Shown here one piece after another: positions 22,827-34,012 of a stretch of DNA of 64,000 bases. How positions within the stretch are numbered: the stretch's first letter is position 1; every line of letters starts with the position of its first letter. Below the pieces are notes generated by a model. The model made no database searches. It was given only the letters and a program-made list of their open reading frames with translations, and was not told the DNA's origin. The DNA lies in the NCBI RefSeq assembly GCF_003573695.1, contig NC_039361.1:35343702-35407701 (forward strand), in the 5' to 3' direction. The DNA comes from Papaver somniferum. Taxonomy: Eukaryota; Streptophyta; Magnoliopsida; Ranunculales; Papaveraceae. The position numbers and the translations under genes were made by a program.

Positions 22827-24262
22827 GTGACAAAGAAATTAAAAAATGCGAAACATACTCTTAGGCTGTGGAATAAGACAATTTTTGGAAATATTAGAAC
22901 AAATATTGAAAATGTAAAACAAAGACTAAAGAAAACAAATAAAAGAGACAGTTATCCAGAAAAGTCCTTAGATTTAAGAACTTTGACTGCTGAGCTTACT
23001 AAATGGTATAATATCCATGAAAAATTCTGGATGGATAAGAGTAGAGTCCTAAACATTTTGTTAGGAGATCGAAATACTAGATACTTTCATAGCAAAGCAA
23101 AACAGAGGTTTAAAAGAAACCGAATAGAAACAATAAGAAATCATGATGGTGAATGGCTTCATAGTAGAAATGATATTGCAAATTGCATAACTAAACAGTG
23201 TCATGATATTGCTTCAACTGTGCATCCTTACATTGATGATGGAATGATTGATTTAATCCGTGCGAGCATAACTGATACTGAGAATGAAATGTTGTGTGAA
23301 ATTCCTACTATGATTGAGATTAGAAAAATCTTTTTTTACTATGGAACCCAATAAGAATCCTGGTCCGGATGGATTCCCTCCCATATTCTTTCAACAGAAT
23401 TGGGATGTAATAGGTCCAGACTTAACTGAAATGATACAATCTTTTTTTAACTTAGGGCACATTCTAAAAGAAATAAATGCTACTTTTATCTCTCTAATTC
23501 CTAAGACCATTAATCCTACAACCCCGGCAGAGTTTAGACTTATTGTTTTAGGAAATACGGTCTATAAAATTATATCTAAGTTAATGGCCAGTAGAAAGAA
23601 GGGACTTCTAAACAAGATTATTTCCCCATTTCAATCTGCCTTCATTCCGGGAAGGAAGATTGCGGACAACATAACTGTAGCTCATGAAATTAACAAAATG
23701 AGGAGAAAGAAAGGAAAAAATGGTTTACGGGTTTAAAAATCGATATGTCTAAAGCATTTGATAAGGTGGAATGGAATTTCCTTATGACAATTATGAAAAA
23801 AATGGGTTTTTTCAGAAAAATGGTGTAACCTGGTTTTTGAATGTATTTCAACTACTTCTTTGGCAGTGTTAATAAATGGTTCTCCCACTGATTTCTTTAA
23901 ACCAACGAGGGGTTTAAGACAGGGGGATCCTCTTTCCCCCTATATTTTTTTGTTATGCATTGAAGCCTTTTCTAGAACCATTACCCATGCGGAGTCTAGT
24001 GGCCTCATTAAAGGTATAAAAATTTGTAACAATGCGCCTTCTGTGAGTCATTTACTGTTTGCCAACGATCGTTTGATTTTCTGTGAAGCTAACACTTTCA
24101 CCAGTAACAATTTAGTTAAGCTTTTTATTGATTTTAGTGTGTCCTCGGGTCAGTTTATAAACTTAAGCAAATCAGGGGTTTTCTTTAGCCCCAAAACTGA
24201 TGGAAGAGTAAGATATGAAATAAAACAAATTTTAGGAGTAAAAGCGATTCCTCTAAATGATA
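22827..24262 (+). pseudogene. LINE ORF2 reverse transcriptase, N-terminal and core part
   Basis: Segments in changing frames: NTRYFHSKAKQRFKRN (pre-RT), NKNPGPDGFPPIFFQQNWD, FRLIVLGNTVYKIISK, SAFIPGRKIADNI, KIDMSKAFDKVEWNF and GLRQGDPLSPYIFLL. The catalytic box reads FANDRLIF instead of FADD, so a catalytic aspartate is lost. Frameshifts near 23330, 23735 and 23820 and the later MITE at 24263 break it further. Confidence 0.8.
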
Positions 24263-24572
24263 CTCCATCCGTTCCTTTTTAATAGGCTGGTTTCTATAAA
24301 TAAATGTTTTAAAAAAATAGGCTGGTTCCTAATTGGGAAAGTCAAATGTTACTTTAATTCTCTGGGACCACTTTTCTCTTAACTTCTTTTGATGACAAGC
24401 GTCATGTGGACCATTTCACTTACTTCTTTTGCTGACAAGTGGCATGGGGACCATTTCACTTCACTTCTTTTATTGACAAGTGTCATGAGGACCACTTTTA
24501 ATGATTAGTTCTCTTAATTTCCTTAAATTTCTCTTAAAACAAAACCAACCTATTAAAAAGGAACGGAGGGAG
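24263..24572. mobile_element. Stowaway-like MITE, 310 bp, inside the LINE reverse transcriptase
   Basis: Terminal inverted repeats CTCCATCCGTTCCTTTTTAA and revcomp CTCCCTCCGTTCCTTTTTAA, flanked by TA at 24261-24262 and 24573-24574. This is the CTCCCTCCGTT terminus of Stowaway/mariner MITEs. The interior has three degenerate copies of GACAAG.G.CATG.GGACCA. Taking it out with one TA leaves the RT reading ...LNDRYLGAPLF, which shows the exact insertion point. Confidence 0.9.
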
Positions 24573-26300
24573 TAGATATTTAGGAGCCCCTCTTTTTACC
24601 AATAGATCTAAAATAAAAAAATTTGAACCTCTTGTCCAGAAAATGAGCAGTAGACTTTTAAGCTGGGACGGTAAGAATTTATCTCTTACTGGTAATACTG
24701 TGATGATAAAAAATGTGACCTCTTCCCTTTGTGTTTACCAAATGAATTGCTTTAAAATCCCAAAGGAAGTTTGTCGTAAGTTGACTAAACTTCAAGGAGA
24801 TTACTGTTGGGGTAAGGATGAGAACGGAAAAAATAAAGGTAAAAAAGGAGTTTACCTGAAAGCATGAGACTTCTTCTATAAACCAATTAAGGAAAGAGGA
24901 TTAGGATTTCAAAACCTAGAAAAGTTTAATTTGGCCATGGTAGCAAAAATGGGGTGGCGACTAAAGGAAAATCCAAACTCTCTTTGTGCTTCCATACTTA
25001 AATCTAGGTACTACCCGGACACAGATATTATGCACATAAATACAAAATCAAATGAAACAGACAGCTGAGTATGGAAAGGTATGTTATCTGGTATTGAACA
25101 AATAAAAAAGAATTGCTTTTGGAGAATAGGTAATGGAGAATGCATCAATGTTTGGGATGACTACTGGATTCCAGAAGTCACACCACCAATCAATAAGCCT
25201 GAAATCGGAACAAACACCATTAAAAAGGTCAGTCACCTTTTAACAGAAAACAAGACTTGGGACATGGACAAGATAATAGTTTTCTTTGAGCAATATGTTA
25301 TCAACCATATTCTAAAGATTCAAATTCCAGTTGCAAATGAGAATGACTATGCACAATGGAATATTACAACGAAGGGTAATTTTACTGTCAATTCGCTTTA
25401 TAATGCTATTAATTCAAATGGTGGAAATGAAAACAGGATTGGGAGAAAGTATGGAACTTGAAACTAATTCCAACAATCAAAATTTTTATTTGGAAAACAT
25501 CTCATACCATTCTCCCAAACAGTGTGAGAGTAGCTGTTGTTATTCCAAATATAAATACTACTTGTAAGTTGTGTAACATGGGAGAAGAATCTCTTACACA
25601 CTTGTTTATGCAATGCAATTTTACTAAACAGGATTGGATGCACTTGAACTTCAATATGGATTATCTGATAAATGGTAGAACAAATTTTCATGAATGGTTA
25701 ACAAATTGGTTTTAAGAATCAAATAGAGACAATATTGAAATAGGTTGGGCAGAATATTGCAGTGTTATTACATGACATGTGTGGAAAGCACGATGTAACC
25801 TAACCTTTAGAAAAGAATCACAAAACAGTGCAGTAACGACAAACAATATAGTAAGATACGTTAACAGTATGACAAATGTATACAAGTCTGGTTACAGTGG
25901 TACTCAATCTCTTTACTATAATCCTATGTCTGATAATAACCTGCAGATAACCAGCATTCAGATACAAACTGATATTCCTTTCTTAAGTTATAAGATTAAC
26001 ATTGCCTTGTCAATGTCGGATCATAAAACAAGTTCAGGTATTGGTTTAACTTTAGTGAATTGTGTAGGTTACACAATTGAAGCCAGGGGAACACATGAGA
26101 ATTGATCAACAAGAGAGGAACTTGAGATGATGGCGGATGAAGCTGCTTTTCGTGGGCAACCGAATGGAGTGGACATATATTTAGCTTTCAAAGTGATTCG
26201 AAACCAACTCTCTTGCTGATCAAAGAAATGTATTCAAAAGCAAAGGAACAAAGATACGCCATTAGCCATGATTTCGGAAATGCTATAAGTTTTTGTAACT
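24573..26300 (+). pseudogene. LINE ORF2 C-terminal half with zf-RVT and RNase H-like remnant
   Basis: After the MITE the frame resumes RYLGAPLF and MSSRLLSWDGKNLSLTGN. It continues with GGLGF/ERGLGFQNLEKFNLAMVAKMGW, NCFWRIGNGECINVWDDYWIP, then LCNMGEESLTHLFMQC, the Cys/His zf-RVT box, and a degraded RNase H-like tail (INIALSMSDHKTSSGIG...REELEMMADEAAF). Stops at 24865, 25066 and 25713 and frameshifts near 25458 make it non-functional. Confidence 0.75.
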
Positions 26301-26716
26301 TCAAAATATAAGCTCTTTACTTGATTAATAGATTAGAGATAATATGGGCTGCAAATGTTTCTGTTATTTGTAATAGATTATCGATCGAGAACATATGGAA
26401 AGGACAATCGTTAGGAGATCTCTTATACTTCTTTAAGAACGCTTAATTGGGGGCCCTGAAAAATAATTGGGGGCCCCTAGCTACAGGACAAAAAAGGTCA
26501 TGAAATAGTAATTGGGGGTTATCCCTTATCCCCATTTTTTTAAATGGCTAAACTATCCCTAATAATTAGTGGTAATTAGTAATTAAGTTAATTAATTGGT
26601 AATTAATTTAGTTAGATTAAAATCAGTTTTAAGGGTTCAATTTTGATAATAGAAATTTTGTGTTTTTGTGTTGGAGAGAGGAAGAAAGTGAGTTTTGGGG
26701 GAAAATTTAGGGTTAT

Positions 26717-27022
26717 TTGAAATGGGTAGGTGAAGATTCAAACAACATACATGATTGTGTTGATGGTGAGATTGTCTCAACTAATCCTATGGATTGGATG
26801 TTTGATGAAGAGATGTTAATAGAGGAAGCCTTGAATAATGGTGGAAATGAAGATCTCTTTGGTCAAAATGAAGGAACCAATTCTCCATATGAAGAACCCG
26901 GAGCTCAAAACAATCAGGTAAACTTCCTATACTCTTCAAATCGCATGAATGGTGCTCCAAGTGGTCGATTCATGGTCAATATGCAACAGTTCAGTGTGAG
27001 GGTCGTTAGGTCGAGAGTATAA
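26717..27022 (+). CDS. Hypothetical acidic ORF at the left end of the TIR element
   Basis: A 101-codon frame, MKWVGEDSNNIHDCVDGEIV... with Asn/Glu-rich sequence (EEALNNGGNEDLFGQNEGTN). No domain recognised. It sits just inside the left TIR and runs into the subterminal array. It may be an exon of a larger element gene or chance. Confidence 0.25.
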   Translation: MKWVGEDSNNIHDCVDGEIVSTNPMDWMFDEEMLIEEALNNGGNEDLFGQNEGTNSPYEEPGAQNNQVNFLYSSNRMNGAPSGRFMVNMQQFSVRVVRSRV

Positions 27023-27365
27023 TTAACTAACGACTCTGTAGAGTCGTCAGTGACTTAGCACCCAAATAAATGACTCCAATGTGCAGGATATGAAAAATCG
27101 TCAACCAAGTTTGAAACAATTGACGACTCCAATCTTCAGTTATGAAAAATCGTTAATCTAGTACGAAAAAGATGACGACTCCATCTTTTAGGTCATCTAG
27201 AGTCGTTAATTCAATATATTTAGAACCCAACGACTAAAAAACCTTTTACTCTCTGTAACTATCACTCTAAGGGTCGTTAGTTTAGCATTACTATAAACGG
27301 ACGACCCTTTCATATTAACTGAGAGTCGTTGTTCCGTACGTCTGAAAAAATTGACGACTCAAACT
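27010..27365. repeat. Left subterminal array of GTCGTTA / TGACGACTC words
   Basis: About ten degenerate copies of (G)AGTCGTTA or its reverse (TGACGACTC, AAATCGTTAA), in both orientations, spaced about 20-45 bp. Comparable words recur at 29030-29560 near the other end. In CACTA and Mu-type elements, subterminal repeats of this sort are transposase binding sites. That role here is inference. Confidence 0.75.
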
Positions 27366-27834
27366 TTTTTTTTTTAATTTTATAATTTCTGATTTCATAG
27401 CAACATTTCATTGAATCCTAAAAGTCATACATCTTTCATAGGGTTAAATACAATACATGGTAACGATGCACTTCTACGCTCATTCATAATGCATGTAATT
27501 ATACATGGTTCCATTGAAGATAAAGTAGCAATCGTGTAACTCAAACTTTTTCCCACGAAGCAGCTCGTAGTATCCATACGCCTTCTTCATCTGAAAACGC
27601 AAACACAAACATACTTAGTTAGTATCGATCAAAGCTTTGGATAAGTTTTACCTCTTGTTTAAATACTTACTCTTACAAAATTGTTAGGAAACCCAATCCA
27701 CACAAAATACCGATAATACGAACTACAGAAAATAGTTGTATCTAAGAAAGACGTAAGTTAAAGTCGACAATACTAAAAGACATAAGTTATAAATGTTAAA
27801 CCGTACACTTTAAAGTTCTAGCCATAAGTTATTC

Positions 27835-28192
27835 TCACTCTCTACAACCACCTCGACCTCGACCTCCGCCTCGACCTCTCTGACTTCCCTGACTTGATGA
27901 TGTCCGACTTTTCTTTGAAGGACCTTGTCCAGGACTGCCCCTTTGAGAACTACCTTCTTCTCCACTACCTTGAACATCACCATATCCCTTTTGAGCACGT
28001 TCTTGTGTTAGTTGGATATCTGTTCTCCTTGTCCTCTTACATTGCTTTTCCAGATCAGCGAACATTTTCTTTGCTTGTGGATTTTCAATGTGTTGGCAGT
28101 ACTCAGCATACATGCGACTTTTCTCAGATTCTATGACTTCTCCTTTGCATAAGAAGATTGGTGTCTCAATAGACGTGTGGCATTCTTATGAT
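27835..28192 (-). CDS. Last exon of the TIR-element gene, Gly/Arg-rich C-terminus
   Basis: Minus-strand frame beginning near 28190 after an AG, reading ECHTSIETPIFLCKGEVIESEKSRMYAEYCQHIENPQAKKMF and ending in a Ser/Gly/Arg-rich tail (SQRGRGGGRGRGGCRE) before a stop at 27835. The middle is a helical charged segment (DLEKQCKRTRRTDIQL) and the tail resembles an RGG-type RNA- or DNA-binding end. I place it downstream of the acidic exon 28247-28681 in one gene. No family recognised. Confidence 0.45.
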
Positions 28193-28246
28193 CCTACGAA
28201 AGACAAACAAATAGAATTAAAACATAAGAAATTAAATATCAAAAAA

Positions 28247-28749
28247 TCATATGAAAAGCAAAGGTGAGATTGTTATAATTGTCTCATTGATGGTACGGGC
28301 CCACAAGCTATCATATCCGAATAGAACTTTGCAGCCATCTTTAGGTTCACCTCTGGCTTTCCCACCGGGTAGACGAGTAAGCTGCAAACGCATGGGTGGA
28401 ATGTATCGCGCGCTTGGTTTAATTGGTACTTTCTCCTTCGGCTTAGGCTGTTGCTGTTGATGTGGTTGCGCAGTATCCTCCTCATCCTCCTGAATCTCCT
28501 CCTCCTCCTCCTCCTCATCATCATCATCATCACCGCCACTACCACCATTTCTCTCCTTACCATTTCCATCATCCTCATCATCCTCTTCATCACTGCTACC
28601 ACCACCATTTTCATCCTCATCCTCATCATTACCTTGATCCCCCTCTTCCTCAATCTTTTCCACATAATTACCACCATTCAATCCATCACCACCATTACCT
28701 TGATCACCATCTCCTCATCATCATAAGCATCATATTCACCTACTTCTAA
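28247..28749 (-). CDS. Acidic exon of the TIR-element gene
   Basis: Minus-strand frame with long Asp/Glu runs mixed with Gly/Asn (DEDENGGGSSDEEDDEDD), then Gln/Pro/Lys-rich sequence and a conserved-looking block RYIPPMRLQLTRLPGGKARGEP...LFGYDSLWARTIN. The block is the only part that looks like a folded domain and may be specific to this element class. The trinucleotide-like DNA (TCC/TCA repeats) makes the open frames on the plus strand here composition shadows. Frame junctions with 28678-28980 are uncertain. Confidence 0.45.
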
Positions 28750-28982
28750 TTCTTCATGTTCCGCGACTTCTAATTCTTCATCGCTTGGGGTTGTAGATAC
28801 AACAAAAGATGATGAAGAAGACGATACAAAGGAATCAACACATGGTTCTCTAGGTTCGCGGATAATTAAGGCTACCTCACTCGGTGTTTTTCCTCGTAAT
28901 AGACCCGCATTTAGGTATTTTTGGTTACGGGGAGGTCTGGATGGAGGAGTTACCAAGACATTCTTATCCTTTTTATTCTTGT
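28678..28982 (-). CDS. Upstream exon of the TIR-element gene
   Basis: Minus-strand frame covering NKNKKDKNVLVTPPSRPPRNQKY, LNAGLLRGKTPSEVALIIREPRE and a Ser-rich then Glu-rich stretch, preceded by a possible acceptor near 28985. A frame change is needed to join the acidic exon. No known domain. Confidence 0.35.
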
Positions 28983-29029
28983 TACTGAAAGGCCAACAAC
29001 AAATATATTTAAGAGCCGTCAGAAAAAAA

Positions 29030-29560
29030 TCATAAAACAAACGACTCTTACAAAACCAAACGACTTCATGTATATCATCAACGATTCTCATTTGTCGTCT
29101 TAACGATTCAAGCATTTTTTTAACGATTCTTCCTATTTTTTAGGCAGAAGACCAAATATGTGTGGTGCAGAGTCGTTTACTTTTAAAATTGCTCGTCCAT
29201 AAAAGTCGTTAGCTGATTCCAATTATGTGGACGACTTTTTCATTATTTGGGACAGAATGGTGTTTTGGAAAATCATGGAGTCGTTGATTAATAAAAACGG
29301 TCGTCAGAAAAAACCACACAGGGTCGTTTTCACCTAAACAATTGGCTAACGATTTCCAGATTATATCAACATGCATGTCAAAAATCGTTAAGAAATCAAA
29401 ACTGGTTAACGATTCTAACCTAAAAAAACAAATTACTACAGCAGGAATCGTTTTCTCCTAAACCCTATGGTTGACGATTTCTACGAAGCACAACATGCAT
29501 ATGAAAAATCGTTAAACATTCAAACTTCGTGATTAACGACTCACATTCTGAGAAATCAAT
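29030..29560. repeat. Right subterminal array of AACGACT / AATCGTT words
   Basis: Some sixteen degenerate words (AACGATTC, GAGTCGTT, AAATCGTTAA, TGACGATTTC) in both orientations, denser than the left array. Mirrors 27010-27365 about the coding core of the element. Confidence 0.75.
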
Positions 29561-29646
29561 TTCTCGAATCCAAACCCTAATTTTCAGCAGAACATCAAAT
29601 TAAACTAAAACCCAAGTTAAGTAGGGGGTTTTAAAGGACATACCAT

Positions 29647-29778
29647 CTAATTGGAGTCATTTTTGTCCGGAGGTCTTGATTTCTTGCTTGTTCTTGAACA
29701 CTCCTTCGCCGCTTTAACAGTATCAACGAGATTGATAATTTCATTGGCTAGTCTCACAGTCTGCTTGGTACGTGCCAT
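29647..29778 (-). CDS. First exon of the TIR-element gene with a histone-H3-like N-terminus
   Basis: Minus-strand frame starting MARTKQTVRLANEIINLVD and ending SKKSRPPDKNDSN, 43 codons, followed by a TAG and, seven bases beyond the A of the stop, a donor-like GTATGT. The first seven residues equal those of plant histone H3 (MARTKQT); thereafter it diverges into an amphipathic helix. The stop before the donor argues either for a short stand-alone peptide or a decayed exon. Function unknown. Confidence 0.4.
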   Translation of the reverse strand: MARTKQTVRLANEIINLVDTVKAAKECSRTSKKSRPPDKNDSN

Positions 29779-30196
29779 GTTTGTAGTTGAAGTTAATCGT
29801 CGATTAAAGTTTTCACATCGACGATTTCGACGATGAATCAGATGGAAAAAAATTTCTCCACGGTCGTTAATGGAGAAGATGAAACAGTTTTGTGAGAGGG
29901 AGGGGGAGAGGAGAAGATGAAACAGTTTTGTGATGGAATGAAATGGGGGCCTTACATAAGTCTTAAAAGGATTTTAGGGTTATTTTTGTGAGAAGGGTAA
30001 AATGGTACTTTCACTATCATTTTGGAAGCCCCTTAACTTTTATGGTGTGGATATAAATCTGTTGAGGCCCCCAATTATTTTTCAGGGCCCCAAATTAAGC
30101 CTTGTTCTTTAACTCCGATTATTGTAATGACTATGTAATCTGGTCTCTCCCACTGCCTATAATGGTCAGTGAATTTCTGTATTAATATATGAGGTA

Positions 30197-30332
30197 CTCC
30201 CTCGTTCTTTTCGGAAAAAAAAGTATAAATTTTTCGGCAATCCGGTAAAAACAAAAAGGATTGGTGCTTTCAAATTTGAAAATTTAAATGCCTTTTATTC
30301 CAAAATCCCAATTTGTTTTAAACTGTCATTTC
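30197..30332. mobile_element. Stowaway-like MITE arm, truncated
   Basis: Starts TA|CTCCCTCGTTCTTTTCGG, a Stowaway-like terminus, and ends TTGTTTTAAACTGTCATTTC. The reverse complement of that last 20-mer, with one mismatch, occurs at 33442-33461 directly after the third LINE. This fits a LINE that landed at the loop of a foldback MITE. The rest of the right arm is not recognisable. Confidence 0.5.
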
Positions 30333-30361
30333 ATGGCTTCCATACAGAAACCCCTTCAAGA

Positions 30362-32634
30362 ATGAACTTTTTCGACCAGAACACGGAGTACTTCCATGCC
30401 ACGGCTTCCAGTAGAAAAAGAATCAATGCCATAAACTATATTCGAGAACCATCGAGCCTGTGGATTTCAGATAGAGACCAAATCAATACCTTCTTGATCA
30501 ACCACTTCACTCAAATAGGCACATCGAATAACAACAACTTGGTAGAAGATTTATCAAGCTTTATTGAACTTTGCGTCTCTGATGAGGAAACTTCTTCCCT
30601 AATAATTATCCCATCAAAAGAAGAAATTTGGAAGACAATTTCCAACATGAACCAGTGGGGAGCGCCAGGTCCAGACGGGTTTCAACCATGCTTCTTCAGA
30701 GATAATTGGGATATAATGGATCCAGACATAATTCAGGTAGTTCAAGATTTTTTTAAAACCGGAAACCTAAATCCAGAATTGAACCATTCCTTCGTAACTC
30801 TGATACCTAAAATATCCACTCCACAAACCCCATCAGATTTCAGACCCATCAGCCTGAGTAATATAATATACAAGATCATATCTAATATTCTAGCAAACCG
30901 GTTAAATCCAATCCTAAACAAGATAATTTCCCCAAATTAATCAGCCTTTCTGCCAGGGAGACAAATCACGGACAACATTATCATCGCTCATGAGCTTATT
31001 CATTCAATGAAAAACTCAAAAGCCACAAAAGGTTATTTTGCATTAAAGTTAGATCTCTCTAAAGCTTTCGACAGAGTGGAGCGGAACTTCATCAAGTCAG
31101 CTCTATCAGCACTAGGTTTTGGTGACACGTGGGTAAAGATAATAATGCAATGCATTTCAACCACCTCTTTTTCTATCCTCCTAAATGGTTCCCCAGGTCC
31201 GAAATTCACCACTTCCAGAGGTCTAAGACAGGGTGACCAACTATCACCATACTTATTTTTAATTTGCATGGAGATTCTTTCTAGACTCCTAGAAAAAGCA
31301 GTTTCTGAAAAGAAAATTTGGAATAAATAAAGAGGCCCCGAACATCTCTCATCTTTTTCGCAGATGATTGCTTTTTATTCACAAAAGATAATCTAGGTGA
31401 GGAAAAAAACTTATTAGACATCCTATCAAGATTTGGGGAGATAACGGGACAAATGGTCAACCTTCAGAAATCTAGTATCTACTTCAGTCCTAGAATTTAT
31501 CCGAAACATGCGAAAATCATCGCGAAACTTCTAAAAGTTCATTTAATGACAAAAAATGATAGATACCTGGGAACTCCTCTTTTCTTCGATAAAAATAGAA
31601 AAGAAAATTTTGAACCTCTGTTACAAAAATACTATGCCACTCTTCAAGGCTGGAAATCTAAATTGCTCTCTCAAGGTGGCAGAACAGTTCTAATAAAATC
31701 CATTCTTCAAGGTTATCCAACTTACCAAATGCAAGTGCTAGCTCTTCATAAAGAAACACTAGATCAGATGGACAAAATTCAAAGAGATTTCTGGTGGAAA
31801 AAAGACAAACCCAAAAGCAAAGGAGGATATATTAGGGCTTGGGCCAGCATCTGCAAGCCTATTTCCCAAGGAGGTCTTGGAATTAAGAATCCACAGCATT
31901 TTAACATATCTCTCCTTACTAGTCTCATCTCAGAGCAAAATCAACTTTGGGCTCAACTTCTCAAAGCTAAATATTTCCCAAACTCTCATCCTCTAAAATT
32001 CTCTAGATCTTCCAAATTATCTTGGACTTGGACTAGTATAAAAGGTTTGGATATCATTAAAGGAAATTTTATCTGGCAAGTAAAAGATGGAGCTTCCACA
32101 AAAATTTGGGAAGACAAATGGGTTCCTAGCACAGATATCTTTCAGAAGCCCACTAATGTTCAAGAGCCGGTTCCACAGAGGGTAAATGAGTTGATCACTC
32201 CCGAGGATACATGGGATCAAGGAAAACTTGATACTTATTTTGATCCAGAAATAAAAAAGAAAATCCTTGCTATTACTCCAAAAAGACAGGAACAAGACGA
32301 AGTCAGATGGCAACATCATCCTTCAGGAACCTTTTCGGCAAAAAATGTTTATAACTTTCTCATAAACCAAGATCAGGAGAGTAATTCGATAACCTCCTTT
32401 CCCTGGAAAAAAATATGGAAAATCCAAGTAATCCCAAGAATAAAATTATTCGTCTGGAAATTAGCTCAAAAAGCACTTCCAACTAACTCAAGACTTGGGG
32501 CGCATAATTCAGACATAAACACAGAGTGTCCTATGTGTAATTCCCAAGAGCAAGAATCAGAACAACACCTTTTTCGTTTTTGCCCCTTTGCAAGAGCAAT
32601 TTGGTTTGGTCTCTCTAGAAGAGGTGGACGCTAG
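30362..32634 (+). pseudogene. LINE ORF2 reverse transcriptase and zf-RVT region
   Basis: RT motifs in order: WGAPGPDGFQPCFF, LIPKISTPQTPSDFRPISL, SAFLPGRQITDNI, LKLDLSKAFDRVE, RGLRQGDQLSPYLFLI and FFADDCFLF (catalytic FADD intact). Then NLQKSSIYFS, DRYLGTPLFF, GWKSKLLSQGGR, ISQGGLGIKN and the Cys/His zf-RVT box CPMCNSQEQESEQHL. A stop at about 30938 (NKIISPN stop SAF), another at 31328, and frame changes near 31330 and 32600 disrupt it. Only a few lesions separate it from an open frame. Confidence 0.85.
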
Positions 32635-33283
32635 AATTACTTTGGATTCCATAGAAAATTGGATAAAAGAGTGGATCACGGACCAAGATTTCAATCAACT
32701 ATCGGATAAAATAGCTACTATATCCTGGTTCATTTGGAAGCACAGATGTTCGGTCGTTTTTGAGAAAACAAATCCGAACCCGATTCACCTTATAAAGCAA
32801 ATCAAGAAATTTCTAAATCATAATACTCAGGCAAGGCTCCAAAACTTAATGAAGATAGAAAGAAGAAATAACCCCAAAGAGAAATGGTCTGACGTATCTT
32901 TGGATTGGATAATATTTATTGACGTGGCTTTCAGAAAAGAAGATTCAACCATGGGATATGCTTTTTTACTTTACTCTGTGGACAACGAAACATTTATGTA
33001 TATTGAAGCTGGTTCAGAGTGGGCCTCCTCAGCCTTTCATGCAGAATCAAAAGCTTTACTAAAGGCATCTTCATGGTTAAGTAAAAACATATTATCCAGT
33101 GTCTCAATAGTAACGAACTGCAAAACTTTGGCGGAGACGATCAACAAGTCTTACAAAAACTCTCCGTGGACTGCGGATAACACCATACAAGAAGTGATCT
33201 CAATTCTGAAAAAAAATCCACAAGCCCAGGTAAAGTATATAAATAGGAAATATACCTCTGCAGCGGACCACATAGCAAAATAA
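32588..33283 (+). pseudogene. LINE ORF2 C-terminal RNase H domain
   Basis: Begins with the LINE segment KIATISWFIWKHRCSVVFE, then an RVT_3-type RNase H: IIFIDVAFRKED (first Asp), EWASSAFHAESKALLKA (Glu), VTNCKTLAETI (Asn where the third catalytic Asp is expected) and TSAADHIAK (last Asp). The Asp to Asn change suggests loss of RNase H activity. Ends with a stop at 33281-33283. Confidence 0.75.
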
Positions 33284-33461
33284 TCTAGAGTAAAGCATCT
33301 TCGGCACAGGTTCTCTCGCATTCAGCACAAGGTTTTAAAATCTAGTGTTATTTCCAATGTTTTTGATAAAAATGAGATTTTAAACATGTTGTCCTATATT
33401 TCTTGAGTAATATAATTCTTGTTTTCATCAAAAAAAAAAACGAAATGACATTTTAAAACAA

Positions 33462-33801
33462 TCTTAGCTTCGGCTTTAGGCCTTAGCCAACTACAGTAAC
33501 AAGTACTACGAATGCACCAAAGGGGCTGGGAGATCATATATTTAGATTGCTATTTGAAAAACATAAATAAAATATTTTAATATAAAGCCAAAGATTGCTT
33601 CGTACAGAATAACGAAAGCAATTTCAAAACTAATGTGGGAAGCAAGTTGTGCAACTGTTGACAAAACCTAATCATGTCACATACTGGTACATATATCCAA
33701 TCCAACATGTTACTAGTTACTTCTTTAACTTGAAATATAACGATCATCATAAAGACATATACCAAAAAAAGTACAATTGAGCACTCTCTTCTAATAATTC
33801 A
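33462..33801. other. Intergenic 3' flank of the left FKBP copy
   Basis: No gene recognised; likely contains the 3' UTR of the minus-strand FKBP paralogue, whose stop is at 33802. Confidence 0.4.
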
Positions 33802-34012
33802 TTAAGCTTTGAGACGTACTTCAATAAGTTCAACCTCAAATACAAGCCATGCATCTGCTCGTACATCACTCCGTGCTTTAGATCCACAGTAACTGAAATC
33901 GAAGAACTTATTCAAGGAACAAAATATAGAGAAATTTAATCAGAGGAAGAAAAAGAAAAATGAGATTATATTTTGATATATTGTCTTCCATAACGGTTGT
34001 GTTAATGCATAC

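Larger units (their letters stand above)
26437..30104. mobile_element. 3.67 kb terminal-inverted-repeat element with subterminal motif arrays
   Basis: Perfect 8 bp duplication TTCTTTAA at 26429-26436 and 30105-30112. Left terminus GAACGCTTAATTGGGGGCCC; right terminus, reversed, CAAGGCTTAATTTGGGGCCC. On both sides this is followed by TGAAAAATAATTGGGGGCC, so each TIR is a pair of near-identical blocks. The interior has GTCGTT/AACGAC-type word arrays at both ends and minus-strand gene segments in the middle. No canonical transposase was recognised, so the superfamily is open; 8 bp duplications are typical of hAT. It is inserted in the 3' UTR of the second LINE. Confidence 0.85.
22215..30194 (+). 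mobile_element. 5'-truncated LINE interrupted by a MITE and a TIR element
   Basis: The LINE body is 22215-24262, 24573-26436 and 30113-about 30194, with two later insertions removed. Order: endonuclease C-terminal half, reverse transcriptase, zf-RVT region, RNase H-like tail and 3' UTR. Many stops and frameshifts show it is dead. The 3' UTR continues on the far side of the 26437-30104 element (ATTGTAATGACTATG...). I could not find its target duplication. Confidence 0.8.
30333..33440 (+). mobile_element. 5'-truncated LINE, reverse transcriptase to RNase H
   Basis: Order of domains: pre-RT (NTEYFHATASSRKR), RT, thumb, zf-RVT and a C-terminal RNase H, then a short 3' UTR ending in TCATC and an A-run at 33430-33440. 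The endonuclease is lost by 5' truncation. Less damaged than the second LINE. Confidence 0.85.

Noticed and set aside
28451..28749. Plus-strand frames rich in His/Pro or Leu/Ile
   Set aside because: They are shadows of the TCC/TCA-rich DNA that encodes Asp/Glu runs on the minus strand.
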